Below are positions 62,699-64,000 of a DNA stretch of 64,000 bases, one piece after another; position 1 is the stretch's first letter; each line of letters opens with the position of its first letter. Where the stretch lies: NCBI GenBank assembly GCA_029448655.1, contig JACCLO010000004.1, forward strand, positions 1,984,001 through 2,048,000, read 5' to 3'. Under the pieces are notes generated by a model, which ran no database searches, was not told the DNA's origin, and saw nothing but the letters and a program-made list of their open reading frames with translations. The position numbers were made by a program, and so were the translations under genes. The DNA comes from Wolfiporia cocos. Taxonomy: Eukaryota > Basidiomycota > Agaricomycetes > Polyporales > Phaeolaceae.

Positions 62699-64000
62699 TA
62701 AGAATAGAACTACCTACCCCCCTGCGCCTCCTTAACTGGTGGCGCCTGGGTTTTTCCTCCAACAGGTGTCTGAGATAGCGCAGGGGCCGCTACTCTCCTG
62801 CAAAGGGGATGTATGCTCCGTGGTTGCGGATATGGGATACATCGGCGGTGGGCTTAGCGGCCTGCTGCCACCCAGTGGGGCGCTGCTTGCCTAATCAGCA
62901 GCATGCGTCCTGCGAACCCGGACTCCAGGGTTAAGGAGAGACGGCTGCTTCCTGGCAAGGTTGCGGCTGTCAGCGGTTGAGACCCGCCTATTGGGAAAAG
63001 GGGACCGTCTGCCTGTGTGCGCGCAGCCCCCTGTCTTGGCAATCCCTGTTCAGGGACCCAACACTACCAGTAGGATCCCCATAGGGATATGCGCTTCGGC
63101 GTATTCCTTTAGTTGGGTGTGGGAATCTTCCAAAGCCGCCCCCCAGGCGTAAGGGGCCCGCTTGGGATCTCCTTCGGGGAATCCAAGTGGTGAGGTGGTG
63201 CGACTCGCAAGGTCAAACCAGCCGAGGTCACTCGCGGTAGCCAATAGCGTAAGTCCTACGGGCAGCTCGGTGTGCGAGCCTGGGTAAAACGGATTTGGGG
63301 CCCCACCGGAAGCATACGGCGTTGCCCACCATCTTTGATGTGTGGAGCGCTCGTGAATGCGCGATCTTAGATCGACGGATGGTTTTTTAGCCCTGATGTG
63401 ACACCCAGGTGGCTATAGATGGCAAGCCTTACCACTAAAGCGTGGACAGGTCGCGGTGAAATACTGCGACCACTTTCCAGCTCATCTCCGCGAGGAAATG
63501 GGCTGTGTATCCTATTCCCAACCATGTGACCCAGCCTATCAAGCGCTGGCAGTCACCGACTCTCTTCTAGAAGGAAGTCGCGCGCTTCGATGAAGACACC
63601 TGTCGGCTAAATTCCGCGCGGCGTCCTGATAAGGGCGCCTCTAACCATGCCCCCGTTCTTCTTGTGTTAGACATGACCACTCAGTGTTGATCGCTGATGA
63701 CGAGCTCTCTTTCAGGTACCCTGGTATCCCAGTCCATAAGTAGATAAATATGTAGTTTTAGTGGCGGCTCCTAGTAGCTTACTTACCTTGTAAAGTAGCT
63801 TAGAAACCGTCCAATAGCATTTGTATTCGCCTTTGGAAATCCTGCGTCACCTGCTGGTTCCCAGGTTATCTAGCCTGGTTAAGGTCGCTTATGTACATAA
63901 AAAGCAACCTTTACGTCTTACGGGTACACTTAGTCAATCGAAGAACGATACTAGTACCTGTTCCCTTAGACGTAGGATCGCGTACGCTTGGCAAATATAT
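62699..64000 (+). other. C3 leader
   Basis: Nearly identical to 51002 onward (for example ACCCGGACTCCAGGGTTAAGG near 62917), with small indels such as CTCTCTTCTAG for CTCTCTTTCTAG. The leader is more similar between C and C3 than their LTRs are in the 62160-62480 stretch. Confidence 0.8.

Larger units (their letters stand above)
61603..64000 (+). mobile_element. C3: second C-family element, cut by window end
   Basis: LTR 61603-62698 followed by the C leader. It is inserted in MITE L; left flank CCGCC. The right half lies outside. Confidence 0.88.

Overview
This window is almost entirely nested transposable elements. The elements are Ty3/Gypsy (Metaviridae-like) LTR retrotransposons with chromodomains, solo LTRs, a miniature LTR element and hAT-type MITEs. 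Element architecture, protein style and proline-rich cytosine-rich host-like ORFs suggest a filamentous fungus, most likely an Agaricomycete (Basidiomycota); that is inference, because no single-copy host gene is present. No rRNA, intact tRNA, CRISPR or bacterial operon was seen. Element letters (A, C, D, E, F, H, I, J, K, L, M, N, O, P) are local names used only here.

Layout. (1) 1-2057: decayed minus-strand Gypsy pol J, into which plus-strand element F (5' LTR 2058-2573) lies inserted. (2) F carries a gag-dUTPase-protease frame that is split by full-length element A1 (3245-13151, target-site duplication GGTAC) and resumes at 13157-14971. (3) 14972-17731: an LTR, a truncated gag H (minus strand) and a solo LTR I. 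(4) 17732-29771: A2 (minus strand, TSD GATGC), itself hit by two solo LTRs and a 920-bp miniature LTR element. (5) 29772-33350: unassigned DNA with solo LTR D containing solo LTR C2. (6) 33351-59334: one host-like or LINE-ORF1-like proline-rich reading frame, K, cut into four exactly rejoinable pieces by a hAT MITE (M), a 23.6-kb composite Gypsy element E (TSD GTTGC) and a solo LTR (P). E in turn contains A3 (39435-49132) and non-autonomous element C (49908-55960, TSD GTTTG). (7) 59335-64000: hAT MITE L containing hAT element N and the start of another C element (C3).

How the pieces work together. Family A (three copies) is the autonomous type. It has LTRs of about 680-700 bp, a leader of about 1 kb, an extra ORF1 of unknown function, gag with a zinc knuckle, and a pol of protease, RT, RNase H, integrase and chromodomain ending in a complete dUTPase. 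Each copy is damaged differently: A1 lacks 11 integrase residues around the GPF motif, A2 is interrupted and frameshifted, and A3 lost the gag zinc knuckle. Family C has 1094-bp LTRs and about 3.9 kb of internal DNA with no gag or pol. It shares A's leader motifs in the same order and spacing, and 26 of 29 bases next to the 3' LTR, so I infer that C is a non-autonomous partner mobilised by A. Near its 3' end C has three repeated hairpins whose stems differ but still pair.

Older layers (J, E, H) carry stop codons explained by C-to-T change, often CGA to TGA. The young A and C copies have nearly identical LTR pairs. The picture fits a heterochromatic, possibly centromere-proximal, transposon reservoir.
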